Shown here piece by piece: positions 10,675-21,706 of a stretch of DNA of 64,000 nucleotides; position 1 is the first letter of the stretch, and every line of letters starts with the position of its first letter. Source of the stretch: Piliocolobus tephrosceles. Its lineage: Eukaryota; Chordata; Mammalia; Primates; Cercopithecidae. The stretch covers positions 97,107,057 through 97,171,056 of the forward strand of contig NC_045436.1 of assembly GCF_002776525.5 (NCBI RefSeq), read 5' to 3'. Position numbers and translations under genes: made by a program. The notes under the pieces are model-generated. The model saw only the letters and a program-made list of their open reading frames with translations, did no database searches and was not told the DNA's origin.

Positions 10675-11036
10675 TGTATTAGTCAATTCTCAAACTGCTA
10701 ATAAACACGTACTCAAAACTGGGTAATTTATAAAGTAAGCTTTAATGAACTCGCAGTTCCACATGGCTGGGGAGGCCTTACAATAATGGCGGAAGGTGAA
10801 AGAGGAGCAAAGACAGATCATACGTTGTGGCAGGCAACAGTGTGTGCAGGGAAACTGTTCTTTATAAAATCATAAGCTCTCATAAGTCTTATTCATAAGT
10901 CTCATAAGACTATCATGAGAATAGCAGGGGTAAATTTGCCCCATGATTCAATCATATTCCTCCCACAACATGTGAGGAATTATGGGAGCTACATTTCAAG
11001 ATGATATTTGGGTGGGGAAACAGCCAAACCATATCA
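10675..11036 (-). mobile_element. THE1 3' LTR
   Basis: Left-hand LTR, which is the 3' LTR because the provirus is antisense. It begins 'tgtattagtc' on the plus strand and ends 'aaccatatca'. The AATAAA-type and 'taatttataaag' region lies near 10725. It contains a small local duplication of 'cataagtct' around 10880-10905 that the partner LTR lacks. Confidence 0.9.
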
Positions 11037-12668
11037 TTCCACCTCTGAACCCTCCCAAATCTCATGTCCTCACATATCAAAATAATCATGACTTCCCAAC
11101 AGTCCCCCAAAATCTTAACTCTGCACTAACTCATAAGTCCACAGTCCAAAGTCTCATCTGAGACAAGGCAAGTCTTTCCCACCTATGAGCCGGTTAAATC
11201 AAAAGGAAGTTCATTACTTCCTAGATACAATGAGGGTAAATGAATTGAGTAAATGCACCTGTTGCAAATGGGAGCAATTGGCCAAAACAAAGGGGCTACA
11301 GGCCCCATGCAAGTTCAAAACCGAATAGGGCAGTCATTAATCTTTAATGTTCCAAAGTTATCTTTTTTGACCCCATGTCTCACAGCCAGGTCATTCTGAT
11401 GCAAGAGGTGGGTACCCATGGTCTTGGGCAGCTCTGCCCCTGTGGCGTTGCAGGTAGAGCCCCCTTCTGGCTGCTTTCATGGGCTGGTATTGAATCTATG
11501 TGGCTTTTCCAGGCTTACAGTGCAAACTGTTGGTGAATCTACCATTCTGAGTTCTGGAGGATGGTGGCCCTCTTCTCACAGTTCCACTAGGCAGTGCCCC
11601 AGTCAGGACTCTGTGTGGGTACTCCCACCCAACATTTTTCTTCCACACTGCCCTAGCAGAGGTTGTCCATGAGGGCTGTGTCCATGTAGCACAATTCTGC
11701 CTGGACATCCAGGCATTTCCATACATTCTCTGAAATCTAGATAGATGTTTCCAAACCTCAATTCTTAACTTCTGTGTACCCATAGGCCCAACACAACTTG
11801 TAAGCCACCAAGGCTTGGGACTTGCACTGTCTGAAGTAACAACTGAGCTCTACATTGGCCCCTTTTATTCCATGGCTGGGAGGCAGGGCACCAAGTCACA
11901 AGACTGCACAAAGCAGCAAGGTCATGGGCCTGACCCATAAAACCATTTTTTCCTCCTAGACCTCCAGTCTTGTGATGGGAAGGTCTACCATGAAGAAAAG
12001 CCCTGGAGACATCTTCCCCATTGTCTTGGAGACTGACATTTGCCTCTTCATTACTTATGCAAATTTCTGCTGTGGGTTTGAATTTTTCCTCAGAAAAATG
12101 GTTTCAATTTTCTATCACATCATCAGGCTACAAATTTTCTGAACTTTTATGCTTTCCTTCCCTTTTACACATAAGTTCCAATTCCAAGTCACATCTTTGT
12201 GAAATAATAAAACAATACTTTTAAGAGTAGCCAAGTCACATCTTCAATGCTTTACTGCTTAGAAATTTCTTCTGCCAGATACCCTAAATTATCTCTCTCA
12301 AGTTCAGAGTTCCACAGATCTCTAGGGCAGGGCAATATGTCATTAGTCTCTTTGCTAAAGCACAGCAAGAATCACCTTTGCACCAATCTCCATCTAAGAC
12401 CACCTCCGTCTGGACCTTATTGTCCATGTCACTATCATATTTTGGTCAAAGCCATTCAACAAGTCTCTAGGAAGTTTCAGACTTTCCCAAATCTTCCTGT
12501 CTTCTGAGGCCTCCAAGTCTCCAGGTAGTTCCAAACTTTCCTACATTTTCTTATTTTCTTCTGAGCCCTCCAATATGTTCCAACTTCTCCTTGTTACCCA
12601 GTTTCAAAGTCACTTTCACATTTTTGGATATCTTTATATAGGTGTCCCACTACCCAGTGCCAATTTAC
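11037..12668 (-). mobile_element. THE1 internal region
   Basis: Minus-strand THE1 internal sequence. Frames of up to 95 codons (such as 11496-11783 minus and 11418-11672 plus) are not recognisable gag or pol and are probably chance, since the family is non-autonomous. MaLR elements are thought to have been mobilised by ERV-L proteins. Confidence 0.85.
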
Positions 12669-13030
12669 TGTATTAGTCTGTTCTCATGTTGCTAATGTAG
12701 ACATATTTGAGACTGGGTAATTTATAAAGAAAATGAGGTTTAATGGGCTCACAGTTAAACATTAGTGTGGAAGCTTCACAATCATGGCAGAAGGTGAATA
12801 AGGAGCAAAGGCACGTCTTACATGGTGGCAGGCAAGAATGTATACAGGGTAACTGCTCTATATAAAACCATTAGATCTCGTGAGACTTATTCACTATCAT
12901 GAGAGTGGCACAGAAAAACCCACCCTCATGATTCAATCACTTCCCACTAGGTCCCTCCCATGACACGTGAGAATTATGGGAGCTACAATTCAAGATGAGA
13001 TTTGGGTGGGGACATCACCATACCATATCA
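12669..13030 (-). mobile_element. THE1 5' LTR
   Basis: Right-hand LTR, the transcriptional 5' LTR of the antisense provirus. Same length as its partner (362 bases) and same termini, but many substitutions separate the two, showing an old insertion. Confidence 0.9.
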
Positions 13031-13035
13031 GGCAG

Positions 13036-13425
13036 TGTGGCTAAGTATATTGATTCTTCTAATCCATGAGCATGGAATGTTTTTTCATTTCTTCGTGTCA
13101 TTTGTAATTTCTTTTAGCAGTGTTTTGTAGTTCTCTTCATAGATGTGTTTCACCTCCTTGGTTATATGCATTTCTAATTACTTATTTTATTTTCAGGCTG
13201 TTTTAAATGGAATTGCGTTATTGATTTGGCTCTCTGCTTGAATGTTTTTGATATATAGAAATGTTACTGACTTTTGTACATTTGTTTTGTATCCTGAGAC
13301 TTTACTAATGTTGTTTATCAGTTCCAAGAGACTTTCAGCAATCTTTAGAATTTCCTAGGTATAGAGTAATACCATTCACAAAGGGAGATAGTTTAACTTT
13401 CTCTTTTTCTATTTGGGATGCAGGG
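13036..13425 (-). mobile_element. Second antisense L1 ORF2 fragment, right piece
   Basis: Continues the L1 cut by THE1: 'ggcagtgtggctaagtata' at 13031, 'tgattcttctaatccatgag' near 13051, 'cctgagactttactaatg' near 13292. It stops near 13425 in ORF2, where the sequence changes abruptly to the tandem-repeat block that follows. Confidence 0.85.
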
Positions 13426-14141
13426 TGTTGAACAAGCAAGTCTGCCTACAGGTCCCCCAAACTGCAGGTAAAAGCAACAGTGCTGAAGGATAATCCAGTT
13501 GGTTCTCAAACACCCAGAGGAATGCCTAGGCATGGAGCTGGGAAACTTCCTTTGCTCCAAATTCTCTGTATGGGAATGGCAGATGGCCTAAGTTTCTATT
13601 TCAGGAGAGTGGGTGCTCCAGATTCCTGGATACCTTCCTGTGTATCAGAGAGGGCCTCCCTACAACAGGATTTCTGCACAGGAAAGATGGGGTGGCTCAG
13701 GCTGCTGATCCAGACAAGCTGGTGTTCCAAATGCCTTTAGATTTGCCTGGGTATGCAGAAGAGAGGGCATTCCTGAAGCAGGATATCTGCACAGGAAGGA
13801 TGAGGCAAGTCAGTTGCTGATCCCAGTGAGCTAGTGCTTCAAATACATGGATATTTGCCTTGGCATGGAGAAAAGAGTGCCTTGTTACACCATGATGTGT
13901 GTCCAGGAAGGGTAGGCTGACTTAGACTGCTAAACAAGGCAAGCAGTTACTCTGAATGCCTGGAGATCTGCCTGGGTGTTAAGCGAACAGGGCCTCCCAG
14001 CACTAGGTCCTCTACACAGCAATGGTGGGGCCGCTAAGGCTGTGATCTAGGTAAGGTGGTATTCAAATACTGAAAATCTGCCTGGGTATGAAGTACAGAG
14101 AACTTCCATTCACCTAGATTTTTGTGTAGAAAAGGTTGGGT
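13426..14141 (-). mobile_element. L1 5'UTR-like tandem repeats, part 1
   Basis: GC-richer segment of imperfect units about 112 bases long. The 'ggctgctgatcca' landmark recurs near 13701, 13813, 13925 and 14036; each unit also contains 'gatctgcctgggyatg' and 'cctcccagcagcagg'-like parts. It lies on the 5' side of an antisense L1 and runs into sequence at 14990-15412 that resembles an old L1 5' end, so I infer an L1PB/L1MA-type 5'UTR with repeated promoter units. The frame at 13480-13740 is not a gene. Confidence 0.55.
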
Positions 14142-14410
14142 AGCACTTTGCGGGACCAAGGCAGAGGGAGCACTTGAGGTTAGGAGTTAGAGATCAACCT
14201 GGCCATCATGGTGGAACCCCGTCTCTATTAAAGATATAGAAATTAGTTAGGCATGGTGGTGTGTGCCTGTAGTCCCAGCTACTAGGGTGGTTGCAGTATG
14301 AAAATCGCTTGAACCTAGGATGCAGAGGTTGCGGTGAGCTGAGATCATGCCACTGCACTCCAGTCTGGGTGATAGAGCAAGAATACATCTTAAAAAAAAA
14401 AAGAAAAAGA
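14142..14410 (+). mobile_element. Alu SINE, sense, 5'-truncated
   Basis: Both Alu arms are present in sense orientation: 'ggcatggtggtgtgtgcctg' near 14251, 'cccagctactagggtgg' near 14275, 'tgccactgcactccagtctg' near 14348, then an A-rich tail. The first ~25 bases of the left arm are missing. Many changes from consensus suggest an AluJ/S-age copy. It splits the L1 5'UTR-like tandem repeats. Confidence 0.92.
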
Positions 14411-14487
14411 AGGAAGGAGGGAAGGAAGGAAGGAAGGAAGGAAGGAAGGAAGGAAGGAAGGAAGGAAGGAAGGAAGGAAGGAAGGAG
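14408..14487 (+). repeat. (GGAA)n microsatellite in Alu tail
   Basis: About 19 near-perfect gaag/ggaa tetranucleotide units grow from the Alu A-tail. Such tail-born microsatellites are usually length-polymorphic. GGAA arrays can bind ETS-family factors; whether this one does cannot be told from sequence. The Lys-Glu-Gly repeat frame at 14291-14515 is an artefact of it. Confidence 0.97.
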
Positions 14488-15412
14488 TGGGGAGTGGATT
14501 AGGCTGCTGACCTAGAGAAGCAGGTGCTCATAGTTCTTGGAGATCTGCCTGGGCATGGAGCAGCTAGGGACCCCCCCGCAGTAGGGTCTCTGCACAAGAG
14601 GAATAGGGCAACTCATGCTGCTGAACCAGGCAAAGAGGTGCTCTGAATACCTGGAGATCTGCCTGAGCATGGAGTGGACAGGGCGCTGCTGCAACACAAC
14701 CTCAGGTGAGCAGTCCAGAGCATGCAGAAATGACACACACAGACCAGTTCTGGGTCAACAAGCCAGTCCTGACTGCGAGTCTTGGCTGCCCAGGAGAAAC
14801 TGCAGCTGTAGCAGCTCTCCTGCCTCCCCATGCTTATGTTGAGGAAGAGTACAATTCCAGCACCTACTGCTTAGTAATTTTCCACAGTTCTGATTGGCGA
14901 GGTCCCTCTTGTGTTTTATAGCAGGTGTAGCAATCTCTGGCCTGAGACTGAAATTCCTGAGGTCTCCAAAGAATGGCTGGCTTTGTATACATCTGGATTA
15001 AAAATGGCATCCTGCTGTCAGTCCTGGGTCTTCTAAAGTGTCTGTAGCTTTATCCAGTGTCTTTCCCTTACAGAGTTTCTAAACCTCTCCCTAAGTTAGC
15101 TCCAGGGCTTGAGAGATACAAAATATTCTCTCTTGGTCTGGGCCGATTGGATCTCCATGAAAGGTGAGTCACAGAGGGAGGGTCTCTGCCTCTCTCATAT
15201 TCATGGGCTTTACTCACTTTTATCAGCCAGACACTGTAATGGGTCTGTTTGCAGCCACTCGCCTCTCTGGGATCAGGAGTGTCCTTCATGATTTCTTGTG
15301 GATTCTTGTTTTCCTTCTTGAATTAAAGCTCACAGAATTGATCTTTATGCACTATCTTGTTATTTCCAAGTGGCAGAGGCATGCTAAAAGCCTCTAATCT
15401 ACCATATTGGAA
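14488..15412 (-). mobile_element. L1 5'UTR-like block, part 2 with L1 5' end
   Basis: Two more ~112-bp units (landmark near 14503 and 14616), then unique 5'UTR-like sequence. Read on the minus strand, the right edge starts like an old L1 5' end: 'ccaatatggtagattagagg' (complement of 15391-15410), comparable to the 'caagatggc...' start of L1 transcripts. The neighbouring ORF2 piece starts abruptly at 13425, so ORF1 and much of ORF2 are missing. Overlapping frames at 14512-15397 are chance. Confidence 0.55.
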
Positions 15413-18400
15413 AAGGAAATCCAGTTTATTAAATACAGATTCTATTTATATTTTTTGCATTAATTTGTTAAAATCAGAACTGACACATTTTTGTGATATT
15501 AATAGATACAGCAGCAAAAATGATACTTTCAAATGAAAACTTGAACATGAGATTGTGTTATATTGTCATTTATGTGTGTCAAATATATATTCCTATACAG
15601 TCTGAATAATAGATAATGAAGCAAAATATATACCAAAGTAGTCAAAGTGTCACGCTAGTCAGAAAAGTATTACATTATAAATAAATCACTTTCAAAATCC
15701 ATTTATTCAAATATTTATTGAACATCACTATTATTGTGGGAAAAAAACTATACATTTTTTTTCTTTGTCCTTCTGAAAAAAAGAACTGTAATTTGGATGG
15801 AAGCAGCAATGTGGCTAGGCGAAAAAAAACATTTCTTAGTCTCTCTTCATGGTGATAAAGTAATGCAGATATGACTACTGATATAAACAGAAACCATCGA
15901 ATGGTGATTCATTCTCCCAAAAGCTCCATAAAAGTAGGTGGTAGGAAGGTGATAGACTCAGTTGGCATGCATTATTTTTCATTTTTCTTCCTCTTTCTTC
16001 CCACTTGGAATACAATTATGACACTAGAAGACAGTAGACTTTTATGGTCATGAGGACAAGAGCCAAGCCTTAAAAATTATGAGGCAGACATCTGATACTA
16101 TCATGACCCTTACTTGGACAAACCCTGAGAAACTTACCTACATGATATCATGCTCTCCTGGTCTTTAGGGAGTTTAGGCCACTCCAGAATGATTTTCTAA
16201 GATATGAAACTGAACCAGTCCTAAATAGATATGACCTGTAAAGCATTTGCAATAGTTATTTCTCTCTAAACTTTTTTTTTTTTTTTTTAATGTTAGCTCT
16301 TAATAAGTTTTGCAAATGTCCATACAGATGAACCCAGAAGGTCCATATGCTCTCTTTTCTGAGTCATCTGTCTGGATAAAATAATAGGAGTTTTTCCAAA
16401 CAGCAAAGATGATAAAACAAATTAGTAAAGAAATAATATCAAATAATATTTATTTATAATGGTCATATGGTTTAATAATGACAGTATAATTGTTTACACA
16501 TTTTTGGCAGTACAATTAAAACCCAAATAGCCCTAATCTCGAAAATTCTAATAGTCTAGGATATTTTTTTTTTACTCAGACATATAGGCTGAATTATTTT
16601 CTCTATATAATGTTTAGTTTCTATGATTTTTTAATCAACCAATCCTTAACTATGTATTGTCTATTTTACAAATGCAGACATGTGGATAATGGGTTAATGT
16701 GAAAGTTGCTAACCGGTAGTTCCTTGGATGAATGTCTTGATACAACTGCCCTGGTAGGTCTTTATACTAATGCCAGAGACAAATGGACCCGTACGTTTCA
16801 ACTATCTTAGTGATATGCCAATTACCATAGTAAAGAAAGTCTGTGTTGATCTGATTCAGTCATCAGGACAGCAAAACCTTTGTGCTCTGCCAATTTTCTT
16901 TTGGTATGTTAACCCTGATTTTTTTTTTCTTTTCAACCAATTCTGGTTCATTTTGTCATCTCATGCAACGGGGGGCTTGCTTTTGTTAGCAAATATTCTA
17001 GCATTCTTTTGGAGACAACTGCCAAAAGTAGTCCACAAAAGCAGACATCAGACAATTTTACAAAAGTAGAACATCAGAAAGTATTTGCAGATATTGCAAT
17101 TAAGAGAAACTCTATTAAATATGATTGGTATTGTATTTGTTTTAGAAATGAATTTATAAAACTGGTAACTATATAGTAAAAAAAAAAATGCTGACAGCGC
17201 TGTGTCAGGGATGCACATAATGATTCTGTTTGATAATGATTTTTCTTGGTCTGATAAAAAATCCCATAAAGCCATCATACTCTGTTACTTTGCTAAGGGT
17301 TTAAAAATAAGAACTCTGGATCACTCAATGGCTTCATGAGGCAATAAGCAGGGACAGGGTTATCTTTGTCATTCAGGCAGCTGAAAGTGCAGAGTAATCA
17401 AGCAGGTACAGAGGCACACAGTTCTGCCTATTTTACCACTAATCCTTTTCAGTAATCTCCTGAATAATTCCCCTCATTTACATTGCTCTAAGTACCCAGG
17501 GACCTAATGCTTCTCAGTCTGAAAACACATATGCCTGACACTTTAGAAAGAAGGAAACTGCAGTCTCTGGATTTGCTTTAATATGCCTTAAGCCTCATTT
17601 TCCCTACAATGTTTGCAATAGGCAGTATACGTGATAAAAATTACAAAGGATTTGATTATATAATAAATCGCAAAATTTCAGAAAATTAAATATTATTTAA
17701 GAAATAAAAATTAAAAGCTGAGGTAAAAACATGGAATGCTTTTGTTGCTAAAGTTCGTATGACCTTGAATACAGACGTACATGGAATAGGCCAAGAGTTC
17801 AGATTAAAGAGCTTTATGCAGACCGTTTTTATTGTAATACAACATTTACTTAAACAGAGTAAACTGAAGTAACAAAATTCAAAACTTGCAAAGCCAGAGG
17901 CTTTCCCTTTTGTATAAATGTATAAATTAGCTACAGATAATTTTGTTTAACAAAGAGATGTCAGGCATGAAACCAGGAAGCTAAGCTGAGCAACAAAACA
18001 GGTATTAAATTGCTGACTAGTCATATTAAAATGATTGTGTCCACTTGATTTTAAAATTCCATGTAAAAGTTTTCATTAAAAATTTCATTGTGTATATGAT
18101 GTTTTATTATTTCTCCAAAAAATAAGTATTTTTAGGTAATAAAAATGAACTCCGTGTGGGTGTTTGTGAATTTCTGAAAGGTGTTATTTAATTCAATTGG
18201 TGTCCATTCATTGTCATCACTGTGAGTAGGTTTTAATCATTCTTGTTATCTGTTTGTGCATACAATCTTATGTTTATTGGATAAAAATTCAAAATGGCTG
18301 GGTGTCATCTTTTTCAGTCTTCCTCCCATCTCCCATTTCTGTCTCCATTATCCTTTTTGCCAGTGATGCTGTTCTCTTCGTTGTACATGCTAATAAGGAG

Positions 18401-18583
18401 TATTTTGCTTTTACATATGATTTAAGGGTTTGCACGTATGAACTTGTTTTCATAAAAATAAAAATTTTCTTTCCCTGATATGCTATCATCAATTTTTAAG
18501 GTATACTATCCTCAAAAGTGCAAATGGGTGAGTTGAATCTCAGTAGAGACAGTTCTTCCTGCAATGTACATATAATACACTGC
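15413..18583. other. Long stretch without recognised gene; possible old repeat at 15790-16200
   Basis: AT-rich DNA with no exon-like frame. The segment 15790-16200 ('ggaagcagcaatgtggct' near 15799) feels like an ancient interspersed repeat but I could not name it. A T-run lies at 16270-16288. Frames such as 16770-17069 and 17048-17278 lack any recognisable domain. Confidence 0.4.
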
Positions 18584-18824
18584 ATTTGACATTTAGTTAG
18601 GCAGTGCATATATGTTCTTGTATTTGAGGAAGGCAAGAAACATCTTTGTATTGTACATTTATTTTGGTGGTTTTCACACTGTGCAGAAGCTTGAATATTA
18701 GCTCTTTTTCTTTATCTATTTTAATAATAACAAAAATTCAACCAGTAGAACTCTGAAATGCTGTGGAGACGATAAAATTAATAAGTAGAATCATATTTGC
18801 TTATAAGTGCATTAGTTCAGTTCT
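18584..18824 (+). repeat. Local direct duplication, copy A
   Basis: About 240 bases similar to 20309-20444 joined with 20740-20852. Shared long words include 'gcagaagcttgaatattagc', 'ttgaggaaggca' and 'acatcttt'. By eye the copies agree at roughly four of five positions. I do not recognise the sequence as a known repeat family, so it is either a local duplication about 1.7 kb apart or two copies of an unrecognised repeat. Confidence 0.8.
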
Positions 18825-19148
18825 CTAAAATGAGACTACTAGTACCTGATCATCTTTTCTGAATAATCCTTGTTTTATTATTTAACTTGTTAAAATGAAG
18901 GTTTTCACTGTACTGTCATTGCAGTGATGTGATTGATGGTAATGTATGTGGACTATACTGCGTTTCAGAAGAATAATTTCTTTGTTTTCAAATTTGGTTA
19001 TTTACTTATTTATTTTCTATTGGCTGAAAATACTGCTTTGTGTAAAATATGATGTTTTCAAGTATATATATGCATAAAATGGAGTCATTAAATCTAGTTA
19101 ATTAAAATGTTCATTACTTCATGGTTATTTTTGTCGTGAGAACATTTG
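18825..19148. other. Unassigned AT-rich DNA
   Basis: No gene or repeat family recognised. Confidence 0.4.
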
Positions 19149-19160
19149 ACATTCACTCTC

Positions 19161-19481
19161 TTTTTTTTTTTTTTTTTTTTTTTTTTGAGACGGAGGAGTC
19201 TCACTCTGTGGCTCAGTGGCTCAGGCTAGAGTGCAGTGGCCGGATCTCAGCTCACTGCAAGCTCCGCCTCCCGGGTTTACGCCATTCTCCTGCCTCAACC
19301 TCCCGAGTAGCTGGGACTTCAGGCGCCCACCACCTCGCCCGGCTAGTTTTTTGTATTTTTTAGTAGAGAGGGGGTTTCACCGTGTTAGCCAGGATGGTCT
19401 TGATCTCCTGACCTCGTGATCCGCCCATCTCGGCCTCCCAAAGTGCTGGGATTACAGGCTTGAGCCACCGCGCCCGGCCAA
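19161..19481 (-). mobile_element. AluY of Old World monkey type, full length
   Basis: Full-length antisense Alu with a long T-run at 19161-19186 and nearly consensus sequence. The 12-base target duplication 'acattcactctc' flanks it at 19149-19160 and 19482-19493. Features such as 'cacctcgcccggctagtttt' and 'acaggcttgagccaccgcgc' match what I recall of cercopithecid AluYR copies (human AluY usually has 'ggcgtgagccacc'). It is the youngest-looking mobile element in the window and may be polymorphic between monkeys. Confidence 0.93.
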
Positions 19482-19493
19482 ACATTCACTCTC

Positions 19494-20308
19494 TATTATA
19501 GTCACAATGCTGTAAAATAAGAGGGCAATTTTAATGCTATTCAGCATGGGAGTGTAGGGAAATGTGATGGCTCTCCTTTGGTTTATGAAAAATCATAAAC
19601 TAAGTTAGAGTTTAGAATGTACGCAGACGATGAAGTTTAAAAATCACCTTATAAATATTTCTCCAATCAATAGCACTGTTCATTCACTTGCTAAATGTAA
19701 TCTACTGGCACGTGTTCAAAATATATTTTCAGAATATAAATGTATGTGATGCAAAACATATACTGTAAACAGCCATAAGCAATACAAAAGTCATGACTTT
19801 TCATATGCTACACTACTATGATCAAGTTATTCCCTAAAAGTAATACGTTTTTCATTAGAAAACTTAAATATACATTTTTCTTTTGATATTTTCTTGATAA
19901 ACAATATTCAAAGCGATTGACTTATTATCGTACTTTTTTTGCAGTGTATATGCTTAGCTTAGTCATCAGTGCTTTTATATTAATAGTCAGCATAGATGCT
20001 TACCATTGAGTAAAACATTTAGGGTTTGTTTCTCTATTACCTTACTAATTATCTCTCTAACTTAGATAAGTTATCAATGAAATATTAAATATATGACAAC
20101 AGACAAGTCCTCTAAAAGCATAAATATATTTTTATTTTAAATTAAAACTAGATAGACAAGTATAACTAGCTCCTCTCCTTTGTAAAAGTACCTTCAGTAT
20201 TATTTTAAATTATACAATTTATTTAGAGCCTTGACTATGTTAAAGTGGCATGCTTATTCCACTAGTATAAAGAAAATGGCAAATACATATATTTTGCTAT
20301 TAAAATGT
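19494..20308. other. Unassigned AT-rich DNA
   Basis: No gene or repeat family recognised. Confidence 0.4.
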
Positions 20309-20852
20309 ATTTGGCATTTAGTAAGACAGTGCACATATATCCATGCAGTTGAGGAAGGCAAAAAACATCTTTTTATTGTCTATTTATTTTGATGTTGTTT
20401 ACACTTTGCAGAAGCTTGAATATTAGCTCCTTTTCTTTACCTATATATGTATATATTTTGAGATGGAGTCTCACACTGTCGCCAGGCTGGAGTACAGTGG
20501 CGCCATCTTGGTTCACTGAACCCTCCGCCTACCGGGTTCAAGCGATTCTCTTGCCTCAGTCTCCAGAGTAGCTGGGACTACAGGCGTGCACTACCACGCC
20601 CAGCTAATTTTGTGTATTTTTAGTAGAGATGGGGTTTCACCATGTTGGCCAGGATGATCTCGATCTCTTGACCTTATGATCTGCCTGTCTCAGCCTCCCA
20701 AAGTGCTGAGATTACAGGCATAAGTCACTGTGCCAGGCCTACCTATTTTTAAAATAACAAGAATTCAATCAATGGAACGCTGAAATGCCTGTGGAGGACA
20801 TAAGATTAATCAGCAGAATTATATTTGCATATGACTCCATTAATTCAATTCC
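20309..20852 (+). repeat. Local direct duplication, copy B, split by an Alu
   Basis: Second copy of the 18584-18824 segment. It is continuous except for the Alu at 20445-20739: the left part ends 'tttacctat' and the right part resumes 'tacctattttt', so the split is due to the Alu and its target duplication. The uninterrupted copy A shows the empty site ('tatctatttt'). Confidence 0.8.
20445..20739 (-). mobile_element. Alu SINE, antisense (AluS-like)
   Basis: Antisense Alu beginning with a degraded TA-rich tail and 'gagatggagtctcacactgt' near 20460, ending 'cactgtgccaggc'. 'tacctat' occurs on both sides and is probably the target duplication. It interrupts copy B of the local duplication and therefore inserted into it. 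Confidence 0.92.
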
Positions 20853-21332
20853 AGATCCTACTTATGGGTCTAATGTCCTTTATTAGGCAATGCAGGAGAT
20901 TCCTATACTTCTAATGAAGTAATCTTTTTCCATTTAAATAGCCTTCGCTTTTTATCAGGCAGTATGTATTTCCACAAAGTTAATTCAATGAAATACACCT
21001 AAAGCTGAGAGTCTTACCTCGCTAATGAATGAAAAATAGAAATCAATTATTCTGAGATGAGATTCTTCCTGTAATTTTTATTAGTTGTTGTGAAATGGTA
21101 CATGGGCTTGTCTTGACAATATGATGATATATTAATTCTTAATACTGAATTAAATGCTTCTTAAATAGAGATGACTCTCTTTGTCATGGTGTTATAGTTG
21201 TTGGATTAAATTGCATTGAATTTCAAATGTTAATATTATGCATTAACTTAAATGAGATTTTCCTATATTAATACTCTGTGAACCTCCAGCCTTGTGTTTT
21301 TATTTTGCAGGTGTGTGAGACAATGGCTTTAC

Positions 21333-21337
<5 letters not shown>
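20853..21337. other. Unassigned AT-rich DNA
   Basis: No gene or repeat family recognised. Confidence 0.4.
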
Positions 21338-21368
<31 letters not shown>

Positions 21369-21383
21369 TTATTTATTTATTTC
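21338..21383. repeat. (TTA)n then (TTTA)n microsatellite, left of Alu
   Basis: About ten TTA units followed by TTTA units lead into the T-run of the antisense Alu. It could be the Alu tail itself (AAT/AAAT on the Alu strand) or part of an older TTA array. Confidence 0.95.
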
Positions 21384-21668
21384 TTTTTGAGACAGAATCT
21401 CGCTCTGTTGCCCAGTCTGGAGTGCAGTGGCGCGATCTCGGCTCACTGCAAGCTCCGCCTCCTGGGTTCATGCCATTCTCCTGCCTCAGCCTCCAGAGTA
21501 GCTGAGACTACAGGTGCCTGCCACCATGCCCGGCTGTTTTTTTTGTATTTTTTAGTAGAGACGGGGATTCACCATGAACCATGATGGTCTCAATCTCCTG
21601 ACCTCTTAATCTGCCCGTCTCGGCATCCCAAAGTGCTGGGATTACAGGCGTGAGCCACCGCGCTCGGA
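21384..21668 (-). mobile_element. Alu SINE, antisense, flanked by TTA arrays
   Basis: Both arms present: 'cagtctggagtgcagtggcg' near 21414, 'gctcactgcaagctccgcct' near 21441, 'gggattacaggcgtgagcca' near 21638. AluY/S-like by these words. The right end runs directly into another TTA array. Confidence 0.92.
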
Positions 21669-21669
21669 C

Positions 21670-21706
<37 letters not shown>

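Larger units (their letters stand above)
10675..13030 (-). mobile_element. THE1 (MaLR) provirus with both LTRs
   Basis: Complete antisense MaLR: two LTRs of 362 bases each (10675-11036 and 12669-13030) around a ~1.63-kb internal region. Flanks read GGCAG on both sides (10670-10674 and 13031-13035), a 5-base target duplication. The surrounding L1 reads continuously across the insertion. The internal part matches the non-coding-like THE1 internal sequence; no gag or pol frame survives. The minus-strand primer-binding region should lie just left of 12669, and the purine-rich tract just right of 11036 (minus strand 'gggagggttcagaggtgga'). Confidence 0.92.

Noticed and set aside
10318..10686. 122-codon minus-strand frame as a gene
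   Set aside because: L1 ORF2 relic with a lysine run from an A-rich tract, and its start lies in the THE1 LTR.
14291..14515. Lys/Glu/Gly repeat protein
   Set aside because: Translation of an Alu tail and a GGAA microsatellite.
13426..14700. CRISPR-like or satellite array
   Set aside because: Units are ~112 bases with no constant repeat/variable spacer pattern, in a primate genome next to L1 sequence.
16770..17069. 99-codon frame in unassigned DNA as an exon
   Set aside because: No domain, hydrophobic low-complexity stretch over a T-run, and no convincing splice sites.
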